This document shows positions 21,408-31,824 of a stretch of DNA of 64,000 bases, piece by piece. Under the pieces are notes generated by a model that saw nothing but the letters and a program-made list of their open reading frames with translations, did not search any database and was not told where the DNA came from. Each line of letters opens with the position of its first letter. The stretch's first letter is position 1. A program made the translations under genes and the position numbers. Source of the DNA: Lentinula raphanica (taxonomy: Eukaryota; Basidiomycota; Agaricomycetes; Agaricales; Omphalotaceae); assembly GCA_027919835.1 (NCBI GenBank), contig JANVFP010000018.1, positions 620,001-684,000 on the forward strand, read 5' to 3'.

Positions 21408-24058
21408 TCAAACATTTTTGAGACTCTTCTCGCTCATCTTCTCGTCGTCCGAGCCCAATTCATAGCTTGTGGGGTCCACGTGGGCTTGGAGCATTTTGCC
21501 GTCGAAGAGTTCACCGATTCTGTAGAGATACCTCAGTACACGATCATTGAAGAAGACCGTAATGGAGACGTACTCTTCGAGTGTCCTGCCCTTGGTTTCG
21601 ACGAGTACGAAATGTGCCAAGATACCAGTAACGACAAGGATCGCGGTGCTAGTGGAATAGTTGTCAGTAAAGAAAAGGGACACAATATTGCCTTGTCATG
21701 CTCACTAGAAGAAGTACCACTTCCACGCAATGTTCGTCACTGGAGAATGTATATCAGAGACGCTCAACCGACAATAGGTGAGTCACTTACTGGCCACAGG
21801 ATTGACGTATGAACTGAACACACTCATCACCTTACCACAGATAGTCCAGATCATCATTCCCTTTGACCTCATGGACAGATGCAGGACCTCAGCGGGGTAA
21901 GAGAAGAAGATGGGACCACACGAAAGGAAGAACGATCCGTTGTAGATCCAGACGAAGAACACAGCTGCGAGACCGGCAGACTTGTGGCCCGTTTGCGTGT
22001 AGAGTGCGGTTGAGACGATGAGACCGATATTGCTGAGAAGAACACCTGTCCACGAAATGTAGATTTGGGTCTTTCTCCTGATGCGTTTTGTGAGCCAGAC
22101 ACCGAGCAGTGCCATGACTACAGTGAACTGTTGGCGACAGCGTACTAAGTAAGGGATCTCATTGAGAATAGGATTGGACATACGGATGTCAGTCCTGCAT
22201 TGATACCAGTCTGAGTCGAAGTCTGAGTGATCCCGACAAGCTTGAGGACTACATGGGCGTTGGTCTAGATTCTACAACTGGTAAAAGGTAGAAACGTACT
22301 GCTTGTGTAGTCTATCAAAAGGAGTCAGCGTATTAAGCAGACCGCATCGATGATTTGACTTACAGTATGCAATGATCGCGGTACCACTGAGGTTCTGCAT
22401 TGTGACGATCAGAACCACTAAGGAATCGGAACTATCAGTAAGTGAAGGCGACTGAGAACCAATGCAACTTACCGCAAGCAAGACGATGGAGAGAGCTTCT
22501 GGAGCTGAGGATCATCTTCCAAGTGTCCTGTTTGGCCTCCCTCTCGATGCGAAGGGCTTCCTTGATCTCGGAGACTTCGAACGCAACTAACTCATCGTTC
22601 TCTCCGCCGTTAGCATGATATTTCACCATGAAGGCCTTTCCTTCTTCCTCGCGACCTTGCTTGACTGTGATTCGAATCAAACCATGTCAGAGGGAAATAC
22701 ACGGCCTGAAAGAAAGATGACTTACACAGCCAACGAGGAGATTCTGGGACCAACGAGATCAGGATGATCATGATGGCGGCAAAGGGAAGATGGATCTAAG
22801 TCGAAGCTGTTAGCACGGGCGATTTTCATCGCACAGTATGAACGCACGAGATAGGGAATTCCTAAAAAGTTGAGTTAGAATTCAACGATTCAGCGAGTCG
22901 AGTGTGGGATGGCAGCTTACTCCAAGCCCAATCGTTACTAATGTAACTGCATCCCTATGTAAAGAGTAGGTATAGAATCCTTCGCGAACGAGTCGACGTG
23001 TACTCACAAATGTGACCCTGAGAATAGATCAACATTTGCATGGAGAACAACTCAAGACGGACTTACCAAGCGGAAACGAAAGAACCAGCAATGTATGCGA
23101 CATCGAAGAGACCGGCCATTAAGACACGATGTTTTGGGTGAGGAAGCTCTTGGAGCCTACAGGAACATGAGTTTGGATACGGCGCATCTGACTAGCGTTG
23201 TTCACTTACATGATGGGGGAGATCATCACACAGAAAGCGAGACCAGAACCAATCTGCGGAACATTGTCAAGAAGAGCAGCACACAAATTGAATGAAGACG
23301 TACGATGATTCGCGACATCATGAACATCGCATACCCATTCGTGCTACCTGCTCCAGCAGCTGCGCCGATGGCGGTACCTGTGAACAAAGCGCATGAGTAC
23401 GGCGGTCAAACTATACGCATGAGATATAAAATACCGATCAAGTTGGCAATCGAGGAGTACCTGCATATTCGTTGAGCATGCGACACATTGAGACAGAGAA
23501 TATACTCACCGAATACACCATTTCCTTCCAAACCTATCAGAGACCCAAGCAGCAAAGGGAGATATGCACACTGGGAAGGAACGACGTCAGGATTAGTAAG
23601 CATCCTCGCAAGGCAAACAGACGCACGTCCAGCGAGGTACACCGCCGCGTTGAGGAGACCGATGTTGGTGGCTTTGTCGCTACTACCTTTGAGGCCCAGG
23701 GCTTGAAGGAGGATAGTGTCAGTAAAACGAAGACTGGTATGAACAAGACTTACTCGTTAACCATGAGTTCATGGCTTGGAAGGAACTGATCAAGGCGCCG
23801 TCATAACCGTTCAAGAATTGACCGGTGAAGATACACAGGAGGAACAGATTGAGCTGTAGGAGACCTAGTTTTCGTTCAACTCATTGAGACGAAGCGATAG
23901 GGCACGGGGAACATCGAAACGAACCTGCATTCTTGTACCATGGCTGGAAGAAGACGTCAGTCGGAAGTATACAGAGTGTTCTAGAAACAACGACTCACGA
24001 GATGCGAATCCTTGTTAGGAATGCTCCTGAAGGCTTCGTTGCCAGCGCTCATATGCAT
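21408..24058 (-). CDS. MFS sugar-type transporter (lactose permease/hexose transporter family)
   Basis: This minus-strand gene has many exons, starting at MHMSAGNEAFRSIPNKDSHL (an alternative Met lies two codons later). Readable segments in order: FLLCIFTGQFLNGYDGALIS (first membrane helix with the GYDGAL motif), AMNSW, LLLGSLIGLEGN, the cytoplasmic loop EGKAFMVKYHANGGENDELVAFEVSEI..EALRIEREAK, later helices, and the family's end-of-helix-12 motif VETKGRTLEE. After it the last exon joins best as EEIGELFDGKML with the donor GTACGT. The 12-helix sugar porter family moves sugars or related solutes across the plasma membrane. Substrate is not readable. It is divergent from the CmcJ/NvfI-like gene and opens the metabolic block at 21.4-29.2 kb. 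Confidence 0.85.
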
Positions 24059-24432
24059 GCTCGAAGATGGGAGATGGATGAAGGCACTTGGGGGGCACGA
24101 AAAATTGACGAGCTACGAAAGTTCGCATTTTAAGGAGTCCTCGAACTTGGAGATAAGTAACACTCCAATGATATCAGCTAATTTGCGAAGTCTCGAAGTT
24201 CCACCGCAGGAGGAGGTCGATATCAAGTTTTGAAAGGGACTTTGAAATGCGAAAGATAACAGCCAGGCACGTGATTTGGTCTGGCCGGCCCTGGTTCCTA
24301 GCGGGGGGCGGAAGCCGAGAACGCGGGGCGGGTGTTTTTGCGGATTTTCCGTCTCCCCTAGACTGGCTTCGAATATGATAAGAGCCTTGAGTTTTCTAAA
24401 GTCTTGAACTCCCCCGCGAAAAAACCGAAGTC
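24059..24432. promoter_or_regulatory. Shared divergent promoter region (MFS / CmcJ-NvfI-like)
   Basis: These 374 bases separate two divergent start codons. The segment near 24285-24350 is notably GC-rich for the window (runs such as GCGGGGGGCGG). The shared upstream region would let both genes be controlled together, but no known factor site can be named with confidence. Confidence 0.45.
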
Positions 24433-25571
24433 ATGGTCTTGGAATCTGCATCTGAGGTCCCCTTGCGGGCTCTCAACTTTACCTCAGACAAGGACGCTCC
24501 TGGTGCCTTTGAATTTCCACACATCACTTGCGTATCTACTGGTGAACCGCTCCATCTCAAGACGCACCAAGTGCCTATCTATAATCTTCGAGACCTCAGG
24601 CTCAAACCTTCCATCGACATCAACAGTTACACCTGGGAGAAGTTACCTTTCCCCGACCTCGAAGGTTCGGAAGGATGGGAGGATCGGTATGGGGCCTTCA
24701 CTTGCGAGTAGGTTATCCTTCCAGACGTCGTCTGACCTCCAGGAACCTAATGAAACTTTCTCCAAGGTGGCTCAAAAACCATCTTGGTGCAAGGGCATGT
24801 CGCCTCATCAACTACCAAATCCGGTCGGCATGCCAGAATCGAATTTGTTCACAACTGACACTACCTATAGACGCAAACACGTCGAGGGGGATGTTTCGGA
24901 CAACTACCAGTCGCGGGAAGGTATCAAAGACCAACAGCCTGTTCCGGCGGTTCACGTAGACATCAATCGCGAGCGTGCGTCTGCCCGCGCGTTGTCCGCT
25001 CTTGGTGAAGAGTTTTCGGACTCGGATCGACTCGCTATTATGTGAGTCTGACGCGAAGCCTCTTTGTATGTAACTCATGATTTTTTCAGCAACATCTGGC
25101 GACCTTTGAGGGGACCAGTGATCGACGCGCCTTTGGCTCTTTGTGATGCACGTACTTTGGATCCAGCGGACATGGAGCGAACCACTGACTCTGTAAGTAT
25201 TCCTCCATCTCTGTTGCTCCCTTTCCTCAAATCGGATCAGTACGGCGGAGGCTACTTCATTAGGTATAATCCGAAGATGAAGTGGGTATATGTTCACGAC
25301 CAGATGCCCGACGAGATTCTGGTCTTCCGTCAATACGACAATAGTAAGCGGAAGCTTCTTTCATCTTTAAATAATCTCATTGCTCTTTCTTAGCCCTCCA
25401 ACCTGAACTCGGCGACGCGAAGTGTATCGCTCATACGGCATGTGAGTATCTGTCGATATCTTGTGAAGATACATTGACTTACGAACGTGCGAAATAGTCC
25501 TTGACGATCTGAGAGAGGGGCAAGGCTTGCCTCGTCAAAGTATCGAGCTTCGTTGCGCTGTAGCCTACTGA
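24433..25571 (+). CDS. CmcJ/NvfI-type oxidoreductase (hydroxylase/desaturase-like)
   Basis: Seven exons join in frame: 24433-24707, 24767-24823, 24871-25041, 25090-25192, 25241-25343, 25394-25441, 25498-25571. They give 276 residues, the normal size for this family. Visible conserved stretches: WLKNHLGARACRLINYQIRR across the second intron, then VPAVHVDINRERASARAL, NIWRPLRGPVIDAPLALCDA, YFIRYNPKMKWVYVHDQMPD, EILVFRQYDN, CIAHTAFLDD and PRQSIELRCAVAY. These follow the order of fungal CmcJ/NvfI proteins (GA4-desaturase-like, as in secondary-metabolite clusters), which are thought to act as iron/2-oxoglutarate oxygenases; candidate metal ligands are HVD, HDQ and HTAF. Intron 2 has a weak donor, GTCGGC, and without it the gene looks broken. 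The substrate is unknown. Confidence 0.82.
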
Positions 25572-25838
25572 ACGTTGCAACGGATCGGGTTTTGTATAGT
25601 ATGGATGTAACCTGGGAAATACAAATATGAATAGTAGTCTTTCGTGAACTCAATAGTAGTTGTTCCAAATACCAACGAGTTACAAAATCACTCAATGCTC
25701 ATAAGAGATGTCGGTACTATCTGATGCTACAGCGTTCCTAACAGAGACGACTTTCAAGACGACTGAACAAATGTGAATGCAAGCATGGAGCTCTACGCTC
25801 TCTTTTCATTGTCTATGTACACATGTAATGCGCGCAAA

Positions 25839-27124
25839 TCACTGGATATTGAAGAAAGTAAGAGCATTGCCCGCCCTGACACCTTCTCGTTCCTCCTTTC
25901 CCCAACCATTAACCGCGTCGATAGCCTCCAAGTTTTCCACAACGCTCTTCCATTTCTCACTAGATGAAAGTGGGGGGAAGAACGGATGATCTACAGAGCA
26001 GCTTGTTAGCCATCCTGGTCCGTTATTTAGAGAGTTACATACCAGTGCCGAAGAGCATCCTTTTACTGCCTTGCTTCCTATCTGCCAAGGCTTTCGTATT
26101 ACTGCTACCTGTCTCATAGCGTTCGGATCTGGATACGATCTCTGAAACGAATGCGAGTTCCTCTGGACCATAGGCTACCGCATCGAACCAGAGTTTTCCT
26201 AAGTAGAAACGAGCATCGTGTTTGAGGCGAGAAGCGACGATGGGGTCGTGATCGATGCAGGAAGCGAGGCGAGAGGACAACTGTAGGGTGATGGTCAATT
26301 GGAACTACTAGGCATGCAGATTGGAGAACGAACCTGAGGTAAGGTCCCTCCAGAATGTGCAAGAAGTATACGCAATGACGGGAAACGGTCAAAGGCACCG
26401 GAGAGGATGAATCGGGTGATCGCCTGTGGTTGAGGCTATGAGCTACGTTGTCTCGAATGTAGACTGAGAGAAGACATACAGTCGTGGTTTCGAAAGGGAA
26501 ACCTAATGCGAGCGGAAGAACATGTCCGTTCTCTTTCTCACCCCAAGCTGACGAGTCTACACCATAATGCGGGTGCAGGAATACCACCAAACCGTTCTCT
26601 TCAATAGCCTTCCAAACCGGATCGAGAGCATCGTCGTCCAAACCTTTACCTAGACCTTTAGTCCCCATGATGAGACCCCTAAGGTGAGGGGCCTTCGCAA
26701 TCTGCGAAACAGCTTCCAGGACAGAAGGTATAGAGATTCCTGGAACCAAAGGAAGAAGACCCAGGCCATACAGACGCTTCAAAGTCGAAGATTGGAGAAG
26801 TGGACTGGTAGCACAATACTCTTCCAAATCCGTGTTCAAGTCTCTGGCAAGAGATTCGGCATCAGGAGGAGAAAGGAAGTCTAGCCACGGATTCGCGAAG
26901 CTGACAACAGAGATATCGATCCCATGTTGATCCATGAAGCTGATTTTTGCATTTCTGTCCCAATAACTGGGACCGACAGGACGACCGGCGCTGGTTTCGT
27001 TCTCGAGGATGAGTAGACGTTCTTCGCCGGCTTCGTTTACTAGGATACGGGGGGCGATGGAACGAGATCTGAGCCAAGAAGCGTAGCGTGGAAGGTAGAC
27101 ATGGGTGTGAACGTCGACGAGCAT
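25839..27124 (-). CDS. Amidohydrolase-family decarboxylase, ACMSD-like
   Basis: Start taken at 27124 (MLVDVHTHVYLPRYASW), because the codons just upstream lack an ATG. The first exon runs to about 26480; two more exons finish the protein at 25839. The metal site of amidohydrolase-2 enzymes is visible: HTH near the N-terminus (HVHTHV-type), VFLHPHYGV with the mid-protein His, HSGG (exon 2, ILLAHSGG) and the Asp of GTDHPFF formed across the last intron. WDRNAKISFMDQHGIDISVV and GFPFETTT also match 2-amino-3-carboxymuconate-6-semialdehyde decarboxylase (ACMSD) and its relatives. ACMSD drains tryptophan catabolism, while relatives decarboxylate other aromatic or muconic acids, so the substrate here is open. 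It is convergent with the CmcJ/NvfI-like gene and divergent from the 2-hydroxyacid oxidase. Confidence 0.87.
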
Positions 27125-27523
27125 GTCGGTCAAGGAGTACGATGAGGCTACTACTGGGAGTGGTCACCGTAACTTTGTAGCTCTGCTTGCCTCTAACGGA
27201 TAACGGACCGATCCGAGTTACATCCGCGCTGCGGGATCGGGATGGACTCCGCCCGCTCGACCATCTTATCTCTGACATCAGGCCGCCGGGACTCTTTGCT
27301 GCGTCCTCAATTCCGTCTTAGCAGCTGTTCTAGTACCGGGTTTTCGTTGTAGCGATACAACGAGTAAACTTAGACTGAGAAACTTACAAAGCTCTAACCA
27401 AACTAGACACTCCTAAACCTTCCATCGATATACCAGGGCGCACAAAGCCAGACGGGCCTGGACTTTAGCTCACACTCACTTTTATTTTCGTCCAGCAAGT
27501 ACATCCCCTTCCTCGAATCGACA
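27125..27523. promoter_or_regulatory. Shared divergent promoter region (ACMSD-like / hydroxyacid oxidase)
   Basis: These 399 bases separate two divergent start codons in the metabolic block. No TATA element or named factor site stands out. A common regulatory region is possible by position only. Confidence 0.4.
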
Positions 27524-29216
27524 ATGTCCTTCAAAGCAGCACTAGAAGCTGACCAGGAAGCCCCCGAGTCATGGTCTTCGTACATGACCACCGTTTACCG
27601 TGGTCGTAAGCCACCGACGATTGGCTCTTACGATCCTGACAAGCTCGAGGCTAAGGCAAGGGAAGTAACCAAAAAGAACGAAGGTGATTGCCTCTAGACA
27701 TGCATCGTATGTTCTGGCACAAATCTAATCCCCGTATACGTTAGCTGCATTCCTCTATGTCTTTGGAAGCGCTGGTTCATGTTCGACTGATCGCGCTAAC
27801 CGCAAGGCGTTCGAAAGGTGGTACTTCACGCCAAAAATGCTCGTTGACGCGTCGGATCGTAACTTGGAGGTACATTTCTCTGCCCCTCAGAGTATTGATG
27901 AAAGACGATGTTGATCATCATGAATAGACCACCCTTTTCGGCACAAAATACAAATCGCCCCTCCTGCTGGCTCCTATCGGCGTACACGGTCTCCTTCATC
28001 CTGACGGAGAGCTGTGTGCAGCAACTGCTGCGAAAAACATGGATGTGCCTCTGATTATGAGCACAGCTGCCACCCGGTCGCTCGAAGATGCAGCAAAAGC
28101 GAACGGAGACGGGCCCAGATGGTATCAACTCTACTGGTGAGTTCAGTCAAGGAGAACACCTAGTAGCCTGTGTTTCTGATCCAGGTACTTGCCCAGGCCT
28201 CGATCTGAGCCTTTGACTCTCTCCCTTCTGTCGAGGGCCAAAGCATGTGGCTATACGGCGTGCATCGTTACGCTTGATACGATGTGTATGGGCTGGCGAC
28301 CTTATGACTTGGACACCGCATACCTTCCGTTCAACCATGGAGTTGGTAAGATCGTTCGGTTCAACAGTGTCACAGCCTCGTTACTAATGTTGGTGTAGGT
28401 ATCCAAGTCGGTACCAGCGACCCGGTGTTCATGAAATCCCAGGGGACCAATCTTAAAGCCGACCAACAGAGCCCATACGGTGGCCACGAATACGACAAAC
28501 TACCGTACCCGTTCAACCCCGTTGCCTGCGACGACGCACGTGCAGCAGGAGATGAGTTCCACACTGGTCTCAAGAACCTTGGCAGAAACTGGAGTCGACA
28601 GATACATTCCGGTTTGTTCAGGACGTGGGATGAACTCGCGTTTGTTCGGAAACATTGGGAAGGTCCGTTGATTTTGAAAGGGATTTTAGACGTAGAAGAC
28701 GCGGTGAAGGCAATGGAGGTCGGGTGCGACGGAGTTGTGGTTTCGAACCACGGAGGTCGTCAGGTTGATGGAGCGATTCCGGCCCTCATGGCGCTCGAAA
28801 AGGTATCGATATATTGGAAGAATATATATTTCAGCTAAGGCTAACCGCATATCCAGATTTGCGCTGATCCAAGAATTCGGAAGGCCCAACAAGAAAGCAA
28901 ATTCACGATCCTCTTCGATTCGGGAATCAGACGGGGTTCGGATATCTTGAAGGCAATCGCCCTAGGAGCTCAGGCCGTTTTGTGTGAGTCATTCATTCGA
29001 GGATTTTACTGTAGCTTTTTTGATGCTGTCATAGTGGGCCGACCGTACATGTATGGTCTTGCGATATCGGGTGCACGAGGGATCGAAGAGGTAGTCAGAG
29101 GTATCCTGTGCGAGACTGAGTTGACTTTGGGTTTGTGTGGGTTCAAAAGTCTTGACGAAATATGGGGAAAGAGAGAAAAGGTCATGGAGAAAATAGAGCT
29201 AGGTTACTACAATTAG
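27524..29216 (+). CDS. FMN-dependent 2-hydroxyacid oxidase (lactate 2-monooxygenase-like)
   Basis: Start ATG at 27524 (MSFKAALEADQEAPESWSSY). About eight exons give a protein near 410 residues. FMN-barrel features in order: YVFGSAGSCSTDRANRKAF, SPLLLAPIGVHGLLHPDGEL, the FMN-contact MSTAATRSLED, RWYQLYW split by an intron, TLDTMCMGWRPYDLD, the FMN phosphate Lys in LILKGILDVEDA, the catalytic His-Arg motif VVVSNHGGRQVDGA, FDSGIRRGSDILKA and VLLGRPYMYGLA formed across an intron. A long lid insertion with SPYGGHEYDKLPYPFNP matches fungal lactate 2-monooxygenase relatives rather than glycolate oxidase. Such enzymes oxidise 2-hydroxyacids, giving ketoacid plus hydrogen peroxide or a decarboxylated acid. 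Substrate unknown. No signal for mitochondrial import or a cytochrome b2 domain is seen. Confidence 0.9.
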
Positions 29217-29290
29217 ATCAAGCACTTGGTTCGAGTAGAAACCATATTCACTCACTTATGATACAAAGGCGCGATTTCATCAGCACAGAA

Positions 29291-30080
29291 TCACGATGTT
29301 TCTAATCCTGCGTTTTCTGTAGCTTCGTCTTGCTGAGCTGCCTTCTTCTGATTGAGCTTAGCTCTCTTCTTTGCGGTTTTCGATAACGTTCGCGTCAAAG
29401 GCTTCTGATATCTGGACACCATTCAGCATAGAGTCGCGTCGTATTTACCCGATCGTTGACCCACGTTGCACCTTTCTTAAGTAGTTCCGGAAGCTCATGA
29501 GTACTCAGGGTAATTCTCATATAAGGAGACTGTTGTTGCTTTGGGCTATCGAGACAAATGAAGAATGGGCCACATTGAAAGAAGACAGACGCACAAATTC
29601 TTCCCTTCCAACACCATCGCAATCCTCTGCGCTCTCTCTTCATCGGTTTCTCTTGCTCTATAGCCAACGTTGCCTTGTGGATCTTCTAGTGAACCAATTT
29701 CGTTGTATTGATGTAGTCCGACCAAACGCGTCGATCGTTTTTTCTCCAAGTCTTGGAGATATTCTCGTTTGATTATTTCCACCACTGAGATCAGTTTTGG
29801 AGTTGTAAGCAGGGTTATTGCAGTATTTGACGCGTCCTGATCATTCTTGGTTGGCTGCACATCTGTGGCTGTTTGATTGTCTGGTGGCTTGGGCAGGGTA
29901 TGGAGGACTATTGGATTGCTGTCATTTTTCTTCGGATGATCAGCACGAAAATCAGACTTTTACAATTTTTCAAAAAAGTACCTCAAGAGATTCCAGCGCA
30001 TAAGCAACATAGTTGTTGATTTTTCCTGCTCGTGTGATCCGTATAGAGGTATCTGAGGGGTTTTTAGAGCTTGTAGCCAT
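29291..30080 (-). CDS. Alba-domain nucleic-acid-binding protein (RNase P/MRP-like)
   Basis: Start ATG at 30078-30080 (MATSSKNPSDTSIRITRAGK). After an intron and further exons the protein ends LNQKKAAQQDEATENAGLET followed by Ser and the stop at 29291. The opening IRITRAGKINNYVAYALESL and the later KLISVVEIIKREYLQDLEKK are typical of Alba proteins, including fungal relatives of the Rpp20/Rpp25 (Pop6/Pop7) subunits of RNase P and RNase MRP. The middle gives GLHQYNEIG, an Alba-type beta hairpin. The C-terminus is Lys/Arg-rich. It shares a 108-base promoter region with MIS12. Whether it binds RNase P/MRP RNA or another RNA cannot be told. Confidence 0.75.
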
Positions 30081-30188
30081 GAGAGAGAAGAAAGGAGCGG
30101 GCGCCTAATCGATTAGGCGCGCCAACATGTGTTGAGTTTCCCAGACGCGACTTGCTTCCAACCATCATCGCGTCAAAGTCGCGTCGTA
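30081..30188. promoter_or_regulatory. 108-base bidirectional promoter (Alba / MIS12)
   Basis: Only 108 bases separate the two divergent ATGs. They contain a perfect 20-bp palindrome (30101-30120). No TATA box is seen between the genes. Confidence 0.6.
30101..30120. promoter_or_regulatory. Perfect 20-bp palindrome GCGCCTAATCGATTAGGCGC
   Basis: Each strand reads GCGCCTAATCGATTAGGCGC. It lies 20 bases from the Alba start codon and 68 bases from the MIS12 start codon. The dyad is fully symmetric with no spacer, which fits a site bound by a homodimer (the core TAATCGATTA also resembles back-to-back TAAT homeodomain half-sites). Function is inferred from form and position. Confidence 0.6.
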
Positions 30189-31106
30189 ATGTCCAATCCT
30201 CCACCTCTATTACTCCCAGAGGCATTGGGCTTCTCCCCTCAGCTTTTGCTAGATGATATCATTGACGCCGTGAACAACACAATCGTTGAGGGAGTAGTCG
30301 CAGTGGAAGATTTTTTACGACAATGGGCAGAACGTCGAAGTGAGGAAGAAAAGGACTGGGATGGCACTGAAGAGTTGGAACAAGGTCTAGTCTCTTTTCA
30401 GACTCTCCTTGAACATCACACAGATGTCGCTCTGGATTTCTTCGAGGCTTGGGCGTTGAAGAACATCTTTGCGATACCAGCAGATCTGCCTGTCGTGTTG
30501 CCTCATCAAAAGGGCCTGGATCTATCGACGAAACCAGAGAGGGAGACAGAATTGGTAGATGAGATATCGCAACTTCGTGCTGAAATAGATAGTGTGCGTA
30601 TCCATCTCATATCTAGAGAGATATAGATTGATACTCGGCGTTTTTAGCAAAGGCGGTTGCAACGCCTTTATACTCGCGCATCGCGTGCATCTAAACAACA
30701 ACGTACGCGTTCAGAAAGACGTCTAGAACAGCTCTCTGCAGTTCTTGAACGCGAGAAGCTTGTCTCACTAGCGAAAATCCCATCTCAGCTGAACGCAATG
30801 TACGAAGCTGTTTCTCAATTACCCCCTGTTGATCCTACTCTTGTCGCAACTCTGCCCCTCGCAGAGCCTGGCAAGCACGAATGGGAGACGGGCAAGGTAG
30901 GGTACTTGAACTGGGCAACTACGCAGCTACTTGCTCGAGCGGGAGCGAACGAAGGCGCTCGAGGAAGTTCTGCCGTCGATGAGATGTTCAAGCATATGGC
31001 TCAGATTGGACAGGCTGATCAGCTCAGGAAGGCTGTGGAGATCACAGAATCAGTTCGTACAGGTTTGGAGGATGTCGATATGACGATGGAAGTGGAAGAA
31101 TCATGA
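30189..31106 (+). CDS. MIS12: Kinetochore protein MIS12/MTW1
   Basis: Two exons (30189 to about 30594; about 30648-31106) give roughly 288 residues, the usual size. An in-frame upstream TTG offers no ATG, so the start is MSNPPPLLLPEALGFSPQLL. The Mis12 family N-terminus is clear: LPEALGFSPQLLLDDIIDAV followed by helices, FEAWALKNIFAIPADLPVVL, then coiled coils (LVDEISQLRAEIDSQRRLQR across the intron, RRLEQLSAVLEREK). MIS12 is a subunit of the four-protein MIND/MIS12 complex, which links centromeric CENP-C to the NDC80 complex. It shares a bidirectional promoter with an Alba-domain protein. Confidence 0.9.
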
Positions 31107-31824
31107 CCGTGACTGTAAGCTATGTTGTCAGTCAGTTTCTATAACTGCTTTCCCGTCTGTGTCAGAGCGCTGATTGGTACTACTTATTATTATCTTCTGA
31201 AGGATGCATCGCGAATCTTATGGCAATAACGAAACTCGTATCCGTTGCTGGAAGATGATAGTTATAAACATAGGGCCATTTGCTGCGGGACGCGAGAACA
31301 CTATTACCACCGGGCTCGGAGACGTGCTGAGAGTTCAAGTAAGAGACTTGTTCGACGTTCGCCATGAGCGTTTTTCTTGAGTATCTTCATATGTTCATCA
31401 TTATATGATGCAGAATGACAGCGAGTACACCGGATAACTGAGGAATCACGACCTCTACAGCAAAAATCATTTGATCTTGATAAGTAAAAGCAGTTACATG
31501 GCAACGAAGTGTATGTCCAACTCTATGGTACAACCCACGTGCGATTGATGCCAAAGAGTTCAAGTTGGCCCAGAACAAAAACTCTCCTTTGCTTCCAGCA
31601 CTCATTCTCCTTTGCTTTCCTTTCTTTCAACGTTCTTTTCTTTTCGGCCGGTCCGTTTGCGACCTTTCGTAGACCTCGAAAGACGATACTTCTTGACCGC
31701 TGCCTGGATTCAGTGTCCCAGAGACATATCCCTTCGTTTGGCAATTCGTGAGTTGTAAATGAGAATTGGTATTATGGCGGCGCAGAGTCTGATTCACTGC
31801 CCTTGGCCATGCGATTAGGATATA
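31107..31824. other. Intergenic region
   Basis: About 720 bases between MIS12 and the next plus-strand gene. Open frames on either strand are short and lack family resemblance. The start of the downstream gene is uncertain, so part of this may be its leader. Confidence 0.5.

Noticed and set aside
24675..24959. Evidence that the CmcJ/NvfI-like gene is a pseudogene
   Set aside because: A second intron with a weak donor restores the frame and the family motifs from start to stop.
30129..30188. Extended MIS12 N-terminus from position 30129
   Set aside because: The codon at 30129 is TTG-type rather than ATG; the ATG at 30189 gives the conserved start.
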